From assembly GCA_038380795.1 (NCBI GenBank), contig CM076272.1:2051001-2115000 (forward strand): DNA of 64,000 nucleotides. Reading direction: 5' to 3'. Both the position numbers and the translations under genes were made by a program. This document shows, piece after piece, positions 44,301-50,972 of this stretch. Each line of letters starts with the position of its first letter. Position 1 is the first letter of the stretch. Source of the DNA: Pyrocephalus nanus (Eukaryota > Chordata > Aves > Passeriformes > Tyrannidae). The notes under the pieces are model-generated. The model was not told the DNA's origin. It saw only the letters and a list, made by a program, of their open reading frames with translations, and did not search any database.

Positions 44301-45704
44301 GTGGCTGTGTCTGGCAGGGTGAGGGGCTCTGTGTGATCGTGTCTCTCTACCAGGGTGGGCTCTGTGTGACATTGTCTCTCTGGCAGGGTGGAATCTGTGT
44401 GTCTCTCTGGCAGGGTGGGCTCTGTGTGTCACTCTGGCAGGGTGAGGGGCTCTGTGTGTCTCTCTGGCAGGGTGAGGGGGCTCTGTGTGACTGTCACTCT
44501 GTCAGGGTGGGCTCTGTATGACGTTGTGTCTCTGGCAGGGTGTGCTGTGTTGTGGCTGTGTCTGGCAGGATGTGCTCTGTGTGTCTCTCTGGCAGGGTGA
44601 GGTGCTCTGTGTGTCTCTCTGACAGGGTGGGCTCTGTGTGACTCTGTCTCTCTGGCAGGGTGGGCTCTGTATGACGTTGTCTCTCTGGCAGGGTGGGCTC
44701 TGTGTGACTCTGTCTCTCTGGCAGGGTGGGCTCTGTATGATGTTGTCTCTCTGGCAGGGTGGGCTCTGTATGATGTTGTCTCTCTGGCAGGGTGAGGGGC
44801 TCTGTATGACTCTGTCTCTCTGGCAGGGTGGGCTCTGTGTGACTCTGTCTCTCTGGCAGGGTGGGCTCTGTGTGACTGTGTCTCTCTGGCAGGGTGGGCT
44901 CTGTATGACGTTGTCTCTCTGGCAGGGTGGGCTCTGTATGATGTTGTCTCTCTGGCAGGGTGGGCTCTGTGTGACTGTCTCTCCGGCAGGGTGGGCTCTG
45001 TATGATGATGTCTCTCTGGCAGGATCAGGGTGGGCTCTGTGTGACGTCTCTCTAGCAGGATGTACTCTGTGTGTCTCTCTGGCAGGGTGGGCTCTGTATG
45101 ATGATGTCTCTCTGGCAGGATCAGGGTGGGCTCTGTGTGACGTCTCTCTAGCAGGATGTACTCTGTGTGTCTCTCTGGCAGGGTGGGCTCTGTATGACGT
45201 TGTCTCTCTGGCAGGGTGGGCTCTGTGTGACTGTCTCTCTGGCAGGGTGGGCTCTGTATGATGTTGTCTCTCTGGCAGGGTGAGGGGCTCTGTATGACTC
45301 TGTCTCTCTGGCAGGGTGGGCTCTGTGTGACTCTGTCTCTCTGGCAGGATGTGCTCTGTGTCTCTCTGGCAGGGTGAGGGGCTCTGTGTGACTCTGTCTC
45401 TCTGGCAGGGTGGGCTCTGTATGATGTTGTCTCTCTGGCAGGGTGAGGGGCTCTGTGTGACTCTGTCTCTCTGGCAGGGTGGGCTCTGTGTCTCTCTGGC
45501 AGGGTGAGGGGCTCTGTGTGACTCTGTCTCTCCGGCAGGGTGGGCTCTGGCCATTACACGGCGTATGCAGCGCACGAGGGCCGCTGGTTCCACTTCAACG
45601 ACAGCACTGTGACCCTGACGGACGAGGAGACGGTGGGCAAGGCCAAGGCCTACATCCTGTTCTACGTGGAGCGCCAGGCCCGGCCCGGCGCCGACAAACT
45701 CTGA
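7937..45704 (+). CDS. USP3: Ubiquitin carboxyl-terminal hydrolase 3 (complete, 15 coding exons)
   Basis: USP3 is a nuclear cysteine-protease deubiquitinase known for removing monoubiquitin from histones H2A and H2B, with roles in the DNA-damage response and S-phase progression. Joining the 15 exons (each listed separately) gives 1563 bases, or 520 codons plus stop. That equals the length I recall for mammalian USP3, and near-identity is seen throughout. The N-terminal ZnF-UBP domain (about residues 3-105) has C29, C32, C41, C44, C49, H56, H60, C85, C88, C95 and C98. The USP domain runs from about 159 to 511. Its Cys box [18 protein letters not shown] contains catalytic C168, QQQDAHEF lies at 257-264, and zinc-type C324/C327 and C385/C388 pairs follow. 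The His box GSGHYTAY contains H471, and FND at 485-487 supplies the third triad position. All introns are GT-AG and all phases agree. The start matches the conserved MECPHL N-terminus. No truncation or frameshift was found. The main oddity is the minisatellite abutting exon 15. Confidence 0.98.
16077..16156. repeat. Three-copy 27-bp tandem repeat
   Basis: Three consecutive units of the form CAGTGTCCACCC-AGGGCTGGCACAGG, 26, 27 and 27 bases long, with one indel and a CG/CT difference between copies. It lies in USP3 intron 1 within the reversed-skew block. Confidence 0.9.
19050..19390. promoter_or_regulatory. CpG-rich patch in USP3 intron 1, possible antisense promoter
   Basis: This is a GC-rich island in AT-rich intron. 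It contains GGACGTTG, GGGGGCGGTGCCCGAGCC, GGCGGGTCCCC, and a CAG run followed by CGACACGG. It lies at the high-coordinate edge of the reversed-skew block, where the promoter of a minus-strand transcript would be expected. Serine- and proline-rich open frames here come from the CAG/CTG-rich composition. The function is inference. Confidence 0.35.
22247..22307 (+). CDS. USP3: USP3 exon 2
   Basis: Encodes residues 31-51 ([21 protein letters not shown]) of the ZnF-UBP finger, with C32, C41, C44 and C49. The acceptor is TTTTTTCCAG and the donor is GTGAGT. The exon is 61 bases long, entering at phase 1 and leaving at phase 2. Confidence 0.97.
22308..23873. other. USP3 intron 2
   Basis: 1.57 kb of T-rich intron with a poly(T) run near 23806-23820 shortly before the acceptor. 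No repeat element or additional exon was recognised. Confidence 0.85.
23874..24005 (+). CDS. USP3: USP3 exon 3
   Basis: Encodes residues 51-95, from [14 protein letters not shown] to CSSYSTYC. It includes zinc-ligand candidates H56, H60, C85 and C88. The acceptor is TTTCTTTTAG and the donor is GTAAGG. The exon has 132 bases and phase 2 is kept at both ends. Confidence 0.97.
26278..26309. repeat. Imperfect inverted repeat (hairpin)
   Basis: The left arm CCAGTACTGTCCT (26278-26290) pairs with the right arm AGGACAGTTACTGG (26296-26309). There is one bulged base and a five-base loop, GTTAT. A second, diverged copy of the left arm lies just past the adjacent TA microsatellite, near 26350. The function is unknown. 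Confidence 0.8.
26319..26345. repeat. (TA)n microsatellite
   Basis: About 13 TA dinucleotides preceded by GTGTG, within USP3 intron 3. Confidence 0.92.
27454..28627. repeat. 47-bp minisatellite, 25 copies, in USP3 intron 3
   Basis: There are twenty-five head-to-tail units of 47 bases, with one 46-base unit near 27595; 25 x 47 minus 1 equals the observed 1174 bases. Each unit opens with GGGGAAGGGGCAGCACCAGC, continues with ATTCCCAGAGCAGGGAATAC and closes with ATTCCCT. Variants are few: GGGAAT/GGCAAT, GGGGAAGG/GGGGAGGG and CCCT/CCTT. Because 47 is not a multiple of three and the unit has no stop in any frame, it makes overlapping open frames of about 370-530 codons in all six frames. These frames are artefacts of the repeat, not genes. 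The G-runs and the GGGAAT/ATTCCC arms could allow non-B structures. Confidence 0.97.
29953..30040 (+). mobile_element. CR1 LINE 3' tail fragment
   Basis: GGATGATCTTTAAGGTCCCT followed by TCCAACCCAAGCCATTCTAT is the terminal CR1 motif. Degenerate 3' octamer repeats of the ATTCTRTG type follow, ending near ATTCTGTGAC. Only about 88 bases remain. Confidence 0.88.
31091..31174 (+). CDS. USP3: USP3 exon 4
   Basis: Encodes residues 95-123 ([16 protein letters not shown] to HLQNLE), completing the ZnF-UBP domain with C98. The acceptor is TTTCTTGCAG and the donor is GTGAGT. The exon has 84 bases. Confidence 0.97.
31175..32517. other. USP3 intron 4
   Basis: 1.34 kb of AT-rich intron that includes an A/C-rich low-complexity tract (listed separately). 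No exon or recognisable element was found. Confidence 0.85.
31835..31924. repeat. A/C-rich low-complexity tract
   Basis: Interspersed A8-A9, AACAAC, CCCCAAA and CCAAAA blocks with almost no G or T, inside an otherwise T-rich intron. It may be a decayed poly(A) tail of a retroposon, but no body was recognised. Confidence 0.8.
32518..32599 (+). CDS. USP3: USP3 exon 5
   Basis: Encodes residues 123-150 ([18 protein letters not shown] to LLKVN), the linker between the zinc finger and the catalytic domain. It contains a basic RHRKRK cluster that could act in nuclear localisation (inference). The acceptor is TTTCCAACAG and the donor is GTAAGT. It ends at phase 0. Confidence 0.97.
32600..34310. other. 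USP3 intron 5
   Basis: 1.7 kb of intron. No additional exon or mobile element was recognised. Confidence 0.8.
34311..34393 (+). CDS. USP3: USP3 exon 6 (catalytic Cys box)
   Basis: Encodes residues 151-178, with [19 protein letters not shown]168 is the catalytic nucleophile by family knowledge. The acceptor is TCCTTTGCAG and the donor is GTACTC, which is weaker at its +4 to +6 positions than the other donors of this gene. Confidence 0.97.
34394..35110. other. USP3 intron 6
   Basis: 717 bases. The last 20 before the acceptor are a strong pyrimidine tract. Nothing else was recognised. Confidence 0.85.
35111..35224 (+). CDS. USP3: USP3 exon 7
   Basis: Encodes residues 178-216 ([20 protein letters not shown] to QGDNN) of the USP fold. 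The acceptor is TTTTCCCTAG and the donor is GTAAGC. The exon has 114 bases. Confidence 0.97.
35225..35833. other. USP3 intron 7
   Basis: 609 bases of ordinary intron; nothing else was recognised. Confidence 0.85.
35834..35947 (+). CDS. USP3: USP3 exon 8
   Basis: Encodes residues 216-254 ([20 protein letters not shown] to MPNFR). The acceptor is CTTTCCAG and the donor is GTAAGT. The exon has 114 bases. Confidence 0.97.
35948..39317. other. USP3 intron 8
   Basis: 3.4 kb. A poly(A) run of about 15 lies just after the donor (near 35958), and a GTG-rich imperfect repeat lies near 38356-38384. No coding exon or clear transposon was found. Part of 36.2-37.1 kb looks somewhat A/C-rich, but the trend is weaker than in intron 1. 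Confidence 0.75.
39318..39464 (+). CDS. USP3: USP3 exon 9
   Basis: Encodes residues 254-303, with the QQQDAHEF box (257-264) typical of USP enzymes and then [10 protein letters not shown]. The acceptor is CTGTCCCCAG and the donor is GTGAGG. The exon has 147 bases. Confidence 0.97.
39465..41327. other. USP3 intron 9
   Basis: 1.86 kb. A small tandem duplication of GTTGTGTAGCCACTAAA occurs at about 41120-41160, about 170 bases before exon 10. Nothing else was recognised. Confidence 0.8.
41328..41434 (+). CDS. USP3: USP3 exon 10
   Basis: Encodes residues 303-339 ([20 protein letters not shown] to FDPFL), with the first USP-domain CxxC pair, C324/C327. The acceptor is TTTTGTCTAG and the donor is GTAAGG. 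Confidence 0.97.
41603..41683 (+). CDS. USP3: USP3 exon 11
   Basis: Encodes residues 339-366 ([20 protein letters not shown] to CTLR). The acceptor is CTTTTCCAG and the donor is GTAAGG. It is separated from exon 10 by a 168-base intron. Confidence 0.96.
41684..42516. other. USP3 intron 11
   Basis: 833 bases of ordinary intron with a T10 run near 42290. No element was recognised. Confidence 0.85.
42517..42635 (+). CDS. USP3: USP3 exon 12
   Basis: Encodes residues 366-405 ([20 protein letters not shown] to IQKLPK), with the second CxxC pair, C385/C388. The acceptor is CTCTTTTTCAG. The donor is AAG|GTTTGT, which departs from the GTRAGT consensus at +3 and +4. It is short-spaced (127 bases) from exon 13. 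Confidence 0.96.
42763..42876 (+). CDS. USP3: USP3 exon 13
   Basis: Encodes residues 406-443 ([20 protein letters not shown] to MKCYLLE), containing the LKRF motif common in USP domains. The acceptor is CCCTGCAG and the donor is GTAAGG. Phase 0 at both ends. Confidence 0.97.
42986..43053 (+). CDS. USP3: USP3 exon 14
   Basis: Encodes residues 444-466 ([20 protein letters not shown], then GSG). The acceptor is CCAACCACAG and the donor is GTGAGT. The exon is only 68 bases and ends at phase 2, so the next exon begins with the third base of the G466 codon. Confidence 0.97.
43054..45538. other. USP3 intron 14 (2.5 kb)
   Basis: The first 1.2 kb is ordinary intron. A near-duplicate of about 45 bases at 44045-44130 (GTGATTATTTT...CTTAATAT...) precedes the exon-junction minisatellite, which fills the second half right up to exon 15. 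Confidence 0.9.
44045..44130. repeat. Two-copy imperfect tandem duplication
   Basis: GTGATTATTTTCCTTAATAT... is followed by a second copy, GTGATTATTTTACTTAATAT..., each ending in GAGCTGCA/GAACTGCA. The copies are about 40-46 bases long, with a small indel between them. Confidence 0.8.
44232..45549 (+). repeat. Splice-acceptor minisatellite (about 40 copies) abutting USP3 exon 15
   Basis: About 40 tandem copies, mostly 33 bases with shorter and longer variants. Each typical unit has a pyrimidine-rich stretch, then CTCTCTGGCAG, then GGTGGGCTCTG, then TGTGAC or TATGAC/TATGATG. This is the intron 14/exon 15 boundary itself. The real acceptor reads CTCTCCGGCAG at 45528-45538, and exon 15 opens GGTGGGCTCTG, so the last copy overlaps coding codons 466-469. 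A sub-type reads GGCAGGGTGAGGGGCTCTG, and others read GGCAGGATG. The 430-codon minus-strand and 207-codon plus-strand frames here are repeat artefacts. Confidence 0.96.
45539..45704 (+). CDS. USP3: USP3 exon 15 (coding part, catalytic His box)
   Basis: Encodes residues 466-520 ([17 protein letters not shown] onward, ending GADKL) and the stop at 45702-45704. It carries catalytic H471 and the FND motif at 485-487. The acceptor is CTCTCCGGCAG, the last member of the adjacent minisatellite. Use of this acceptor keeps the frame and the conserved sequence. The high third-position GC here contrasts with the rest of the gene. Confidence 0.97.
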
Positions 45705-45881
45705 TACCTCCTTCTCAGTCTCACTTATCGAGTCCACCGGACAAAACATTTCCATTTCTCCATAAATACTTGATCCAAGACTTATTGATTTCATTGTGCA
45801 CTTTGCAATTTCCTCTTGTGGGTTTTAGTTTTGTTGTGTCGATGGTAGCATTTGACTTACTGAACTTGGACACAAACTAAC

Positions 45882-45907
45882 TTTTTTTTTTTTTTTTTTT
45901 TTTTTTT
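45882..45907. repeat. Poly(T) tract, 26 bases, in USP3 3'UTR
   Basis: Uninterrupted T run starting 178 bases after the stop codon. It would be a long poly(U) in the USP3 mRNA. Confidence 0.9.
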
Positions 45908-46341
45908 AGTTATACCAGAAAACCTCAGCAGATTTTGATTTGCTGCTTTAGTTGTGATAACTCGATTTTTATATATATAGTTTCATGAAATAGTTATTTG
46001 ACTTCTTTTTTATATTAATGTTTTCAGTTCTCACTTTCTAAAGGCACATTTACATCCAGGAAGCTTTCTGTCCTCCTTACAAGCAAGATAAATGTGCTTC
46101 TGAAGAGCAATACAACTTCATGCTGTTCTCAGTGCTGTCACCTAGATATGATTCAATCTCTTCCAATCAAGGAATTGTTTGCACGTCCTATTTTCCCTCG
46201 TGCAAGAAACTTAAACAGTGACCTCTGACCAATCATTCTTTGTCTGCAGAGGAGAGGAGAGATGTGGCATCATTAAGTAGACCAGGTAATTGCTGCTATA
46301 TTGGTGTGTATTCAGGCTGCTGACTTTCAGGAATCGTTGTA

Positions 46342-46347
46342 AATAAA
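46342..46347 (+). terminator. USP3: Proximal poly(A) signal of USP3
   Basis: AATAAA, preceded by TGTAA (a possible upstream CFI-type element) and followed by GTTGGTTCAATTGT. It would give a 3'UTR of about 0.66 kb. Confidence 0.6.
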
Positions 46348-47609
46348 CAGTTGGTTCAATTGTATTAATACTGCAATTTAATTCAAGTATTCCTCACGTA
46401 TGTCCTACCCCCCACCCACTTCAAATTTAACAAAACTCTTAAAATTACCTGTCTAAATTGTGTTGAGATGGATGGTTTCCCAGCAGAGCCAGTGAGGGAG
46501 GGGTGAGCCAGGCCTGCAGTGGAGCTGTGGCAGTGCCACCTTGGCTTAGTCTCTGGGTGGACACTGGCAGTGGGATGCAGTTCCTAAACCTTGGCCACGT
46601 GATGGGGAAAGACTTGTGCCAAAAAAGCAACCTGAATTTCAGCTGTCCTGCTGTTCTGAGCAGTGGAAGTCAGCAAGATGAAAAAAGGTGGGGAGCAGAA
46701 CCACAACTGCACAAGCCAGGAGCGTGACACAAACTCTGACATGGGCCAAGTGCTGCATTTCAGGTCTCTTCCCTCAGCCCACCCTTTCTGGCTGGCCCCT
46801 TGTGCCAAGCGAGGAGCTGGGCACTCCTCAAAGCTCACAGGGGTGAGAATGAGAGTAAAATATACTTAATGTAGAGCCACACCCTCCAACAGCCCCTTTT
46901 AGCTGTGTTTTTTGTTAGTGATAAAATACAGTAGTCTGAAAACACACAAGAACTCAAAATGTGATTCCCTGGTGCAGTTCCTGCTCCTGAAAGCCCTGGC
47001 AGGGTGGAGGGGCTGTCCAGAGACAAATCACAGCCACATCTTTGGGACAGGGGCATTCTGGAGAGCTTTTACACAGCATCTTAAACTAGCAAAGGGAGAA
47101 ATTGGCTTCAGATAAAACTGCAGAGAGCATTGAGCACAGCCAGTAGTGTGTGAATGTGGAACTGCAGCAGGAGAAATCTCTGGGAGTATTATTGGATTGA
47201 CAGTCACACATGTAAGGGTGTTGTCTTTTAATGGAGCTGAACAGTACACAGAACTGTTCACTGCTTTAAACTGCAGATAGTTTGTCACCTTCCATGTCTC
47301 CCTTTCTTGCAGGCAGGGTGTGGGGCAGGAAAAGCAGCATCACAGCAGCTGGGAAGGTGTGTAGATCCCATCCAGAGCTGCATTTTCTCTGCAAGCTGCT
47401 TGGACTGGAGCCCTTTAGCATCTTCCCTTCCTCTGACAATGCCAAGCCTAAAGTGCAGGAGCTGTGAGCCAGCAGCAATTTACCTTGCAGTAGTCAGGTG
47501 CGTGCAGTGTTCCTGCAGAACAGTGATGTAAATGTGCCTTTCTGTATTCTTAGAAATTTAAATTTGTAATCTTCAGCAACATTCACTTATTTTAATCAGC
47601 TTCTACTTC

Positions 47610-47635
47610 TTTTTTTTTTTTTTTTTTTTTTTTTT
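47610..47635. repeat. Poly(T) tract, 26 bases
   Basis: Uninterrupted T run between the proximal and distal USP3 poly(A) signals. Confidence 0.9.
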
Positions 47636-48575
47636 GGGGTCAGAGTTCTGTTCTCACTTCCTTCCAGTCCCTTTTGTGTCTGTAGCAGCCAGGCTGGGCA
47701 GGGCTGTCTGCCTGGCCTGGGCACTCAATGCAATCACAGCAGGCGTGTCCTGGCAGCAGGAGCTGCCCAGGGCTCAGCCATCTGCTCTGCTGGAACGAGG
47801 ACACTGCAAAGCCTTTCCTAATTTAACTTTCTCCCACTGCAAACCCAGATGGACAGTATGAACAGTTTGTTGTGGCAACACAAGTATTTCTCTTCCTGGT
47901 GGAGAACTTTGCTTATCCACTGTATTCTATTCAGTGTGGTGTCAAAAAAAAAAAAAAAGTAACTGAGCACTGAACCAGTAACATGTACTGCACCTGGCCT
48001 AGTATTACATTTTTAACCTTACTTGTATATCCTATATTTATCTACTAGCTCGTGGGGGGGGGGATATCTCTTTCATTTAAGCCAAATGTTTCTTTTCTAC
48101 TTACTGCTGATCATAATACACACTAGGCTGGCAAGAATTTTTTTTCTTGCTTGTGAGTCTGCTCTGCAAGCAGCAACTGCTCTCTACAGTTCAGAGACTT
48201 GCATCTTTTTCACCAAAATGTGTCCCATCGAAGGTTGTCCTTTTGTTAGTTCTTGTTTAGCCACGTCTACAACTGGAGACAAGGTTTATGATGTCAAACA
48301 AAGTGCAAACTGTCCAGCTCTCAGCTGTCAGCAGGAGGGTGCAGAACTGAGACAGGCAGGGACAGTGGACTTGGATGGAAAGCAGGAGGATTTGTAAGGA
48401 TTTTAGTCCAGCAATGGAAAGTGTAACACGTGGTTGTTCCAAAGTTTCCCCAACAATGTTTCATTACTGCTGTGTCTGTGTCTTACTGATGAGGTCATTG
48501 GCACCTTGACAGCCGATTCCAACGTGCTTTAGGATCTCCTCGAGTACTGTAGTGCCATAGTTGTAACTGTTTACC

Positions 48576-48581
48576 ATTAAA
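48576..48581 (+). terminator. USP3: Distal poly(A) signal of USP3
   Basis: ATTAAA followed within 10-60 bases by TTGTGTGTAATTTT and CTTGTGTGTTTCTGG, a good GU-rich downstream element. It would give a 3'UTR of about 2.9 kb. Further AATAAA hexamers at 48810 and 49120 are weaker alternatives. Confidence 0.5.
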
Positions 48582-48609
48582 CTCTTGTGTGTAATTTTCA
48601 GTGAGGATT

Positions 48610-50530
48610 TACTGACTGTGCTCATCTTGTGTGTTTCTGGAGCGTTTCCAGGCTGAATGTGAATTATATCTCATCACACAGTGTGTTTATGGAAAATGTG
48701 CCATTAAAGTGTCTCCTTTCCTTAGAACATGAAACTCCTCTTGTCCTTCTCCAGGCTTGCAGAACAACTTCAGGGTCAGTTTTTGAACACAGCTGGCAGG
48801 GGAAAACAAAATAAAGCCACTGAAGTGTTCCTGACCATGAACCCCCTCTACCCAGCTCTGCATCTAAACCCAGACAGGGCCTGCCATTCAGTTTGAAAGG
48901 ACCAGTGCTGGTAATTTTTATGTCAGATCGTGGTGCCTCCAAACTCTGTCTGGCAGGAGTCCAGCCCAGCACTGCTTACCTTGTCATGCAGCTCTGCTGC
49001 CTTGGTGGGTTGGTGTCTTTTGGGGTTGGTTGGGGTTTTTTTTTAATAATATTTTTAAAAATAATATTCCTGTACGTGTAACAAACCTGAGCAGTGTCAG
49101 CTGTTCAAACCTGCTGACAAATAAAGGTAAGTTCTTTGAAGAGCTGAAAATGCAGATATGAATGAAGACAAGACCTGCTGGGACACCATTTAAGCTGCTG
49201 TTCTCCAGCCTTACCTGGTATGTGAAACCTTGTCCCTTCCTTGAAGTACTCCTGGCACTGTCCAGAGCCTGGCTCTGAGCAGGAATGTCCTTCTCATTCC
49301 AAGGAGAAGATTAAATGGCAGAGGGTGTGAAACCAAAAAGACTGGCAGTTGTTCAGCCCAGCTTACTGTACATAGAAAATGGGGAAAGAGAGAAACCATC
49401 TGCAGACACAGCTCCAGCACTTCCCCAGGACATGGAACTGCAGCTGCAAACACTTCAGATCTTGTTTCTCAGAGCTGAACCTCTCAGGGTAAGAAGGAAA
49501 AGGTGAACTTGGGTCCCACTCAGCCCTGTCACAAATGAAAACACTCCTAATGAACATGCACAGGTACATCAATCTCCCAGCTATTACAGATGTGCAGGCC
49601 ACTTGTAACCCCCCCCACAGCTGTTTAGCTGTTTCTATCAACCCATTTGTTCAGTGTTTTCTCTTGCATTTACACCAGGCAGAAGATTGATATAAATGCC
49701 TTAATCCCAAGCATTTTTGTTTTACAAACATGAAAGTACAAGGGCTATTACTGCTTTCAATTCCAATTTGCTGTCACTATTTTTTTCCAGAAGCAACTTT
49801 CTGCTCTAGTTTCTCCAACTACTGGAAAACAAACACTTGTAAAACCATTTCCATATCTCCTTTTTCCACCAGAAAGTGGAAAAAAGGTGCCTGTGGTGAC
49901 AGAACTAAACCTACAAAACCAACCCAACCCAACTTGTAAACCTCAAGCTAATAGAAGACATCTATTTAAAGCACAAGCCCACAAGGAGCTAAACACAGCC
50001 CTGCTGTTCCCAGGAGTCCGTGCTGTTCCTTCCCTCCTGCAGGAGGTGGGACACGGCCAGCTTTGTTTATGGGACCAGAGCCCAGCCCCAAATAACTGTG
50101 CAGGAAACTGCCCACAGCTCCCAGGCTGCAAACTGAAGCTGCAGAGGGTGTGGATGTGCTTAAAGCACCCAGGGAATTTTTAGATGATGTTTTGAGAGGT
50201 CATTATCCAGTATAACAGTCCTTGAACATGAAGCAAAAGAAAAATCCTCAAAAAAAAAATCAAGGAACAAATAAAGGCCCCAGTTGTTGTAAACACAAAG
50301 TGCTGCTCCTGATGGGAAGGGCTGGCAGAGCCCCTCCCTGCAGCTGTAGCTACACCCCATCCCCACTCGGGGAACTCCCAGGAGCTGTGCTCAACTCCAA
50401 GGGGAAAGAATCCCTTTTAAGGAAGCATTTGATGGCAGGCAGGCCCTGCTGTCCCCCAGCCCATCCCATGCCCTTGCAGCAGGGAACACGAGCTGAGTGC
50501 ACGTTGCTTTGCCTTTCCCTTCCCTGTTCT
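48610..50530. other. Intergenic region between USP3 and FBXL22
   Basis: I see no coding exon. Plus-strand composition shifts from T-rich to A/C-rich around 49.1 kb. A short C run lies near 49610. Confidence 0.65.
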
Positions 50531-50540
50531 GAGCTGATGG

Positions 50541-50574
50541 CCAAAAATAACCCCCATTCCACGACCATATATGT
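50541..50574 (+). promoter_or_regulatory. FBXL22: Candidate FBXL22 promoter cluster (MEF2-like, MCAT/TEAD, TATA-like)
   Basis: CCAAAAATAA at 50541-50550 is one base off the MEF2 consensus. CATTCCA at 50555-50561 fits the MCAT/TEAD core. CCATATATGT at 50565-50574 could serve as a TATA-like box 64-73 bases before the start codon. These motifs suit the muscle-enriched expression known for FBXL22. Assignment is by motif only. Confidence 0.4.
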
Positions 50575-50637
50575 GCACCAGCCCCTCCAGCCCCATCTGC
50601 TCCCAGCCCAGGGGACTGGGACTGCTCCAGCCCTGCC

Positions 50638-50972
50638 ATGCACATCACCCAGCTGAACCGGGAATGCCTCCTGCACCTCTTCTCCTTCCTGGACAAAAAC
50701 AGCAGGAAAAATTTAGCAAAAACGTGTCACAAGTTGCTAGAAGTGTTTGAGGATCCTCTGCTGTGGTCTTTGTTGAACTTTCATTCTCCAGTGGAACTAA
50801 AGAAAGATAATTTTCTCCTGGGACCTGCTTTAAAACACTTATCCATCTGCTGGTACTCCGAGAGAGTCAAGGTGTGTAACATTGAGGACTGGATGAAAAA
50901 CAGTTTCCAGAGAGACTTCTGTAAGAGGCATGAGAACACTGTCAGGGATTTTTTGCTACAGGTTTGCAACAG
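50638..50972 (+). CDS. FBXL22: FBXL22 exon 1
   Basis: Encodes residues 1-112, covering the F-box and a linker with the motifs [20 protein letters not shown] and DFLLQVCNR. The donor is CAACAG|GTACGT at 50973. It ends at phase 2, inside the R112 codon. Reading through the donor hits a stop after YVLWV, which confirms the splice. Confidence 0.95.

Larger units (their letters stand above)
45705..48600 (+). other. USP3: USP3 3' untranslated region (probable extent)
   Basis: Follows the stop with no further conserved frame. There is a canonical AATAAA at 46342 and a distal ATTAAA at 48576 followed by GT-rich sequence. The real end or ends are not known from sequence alone. It includes poly(T) tracts at 45882-45907 and 47610-47635 and a G9 run near 48055. 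Confidence 0.6.

Noticed and set aside
44502..45794. 430-codon minus-strand frame of [16 protein letters not shown] repeats
   Set aside because: Reverse reading of the splice-acceptor minisatellite, overlapping USP3 exon 15 antisense.
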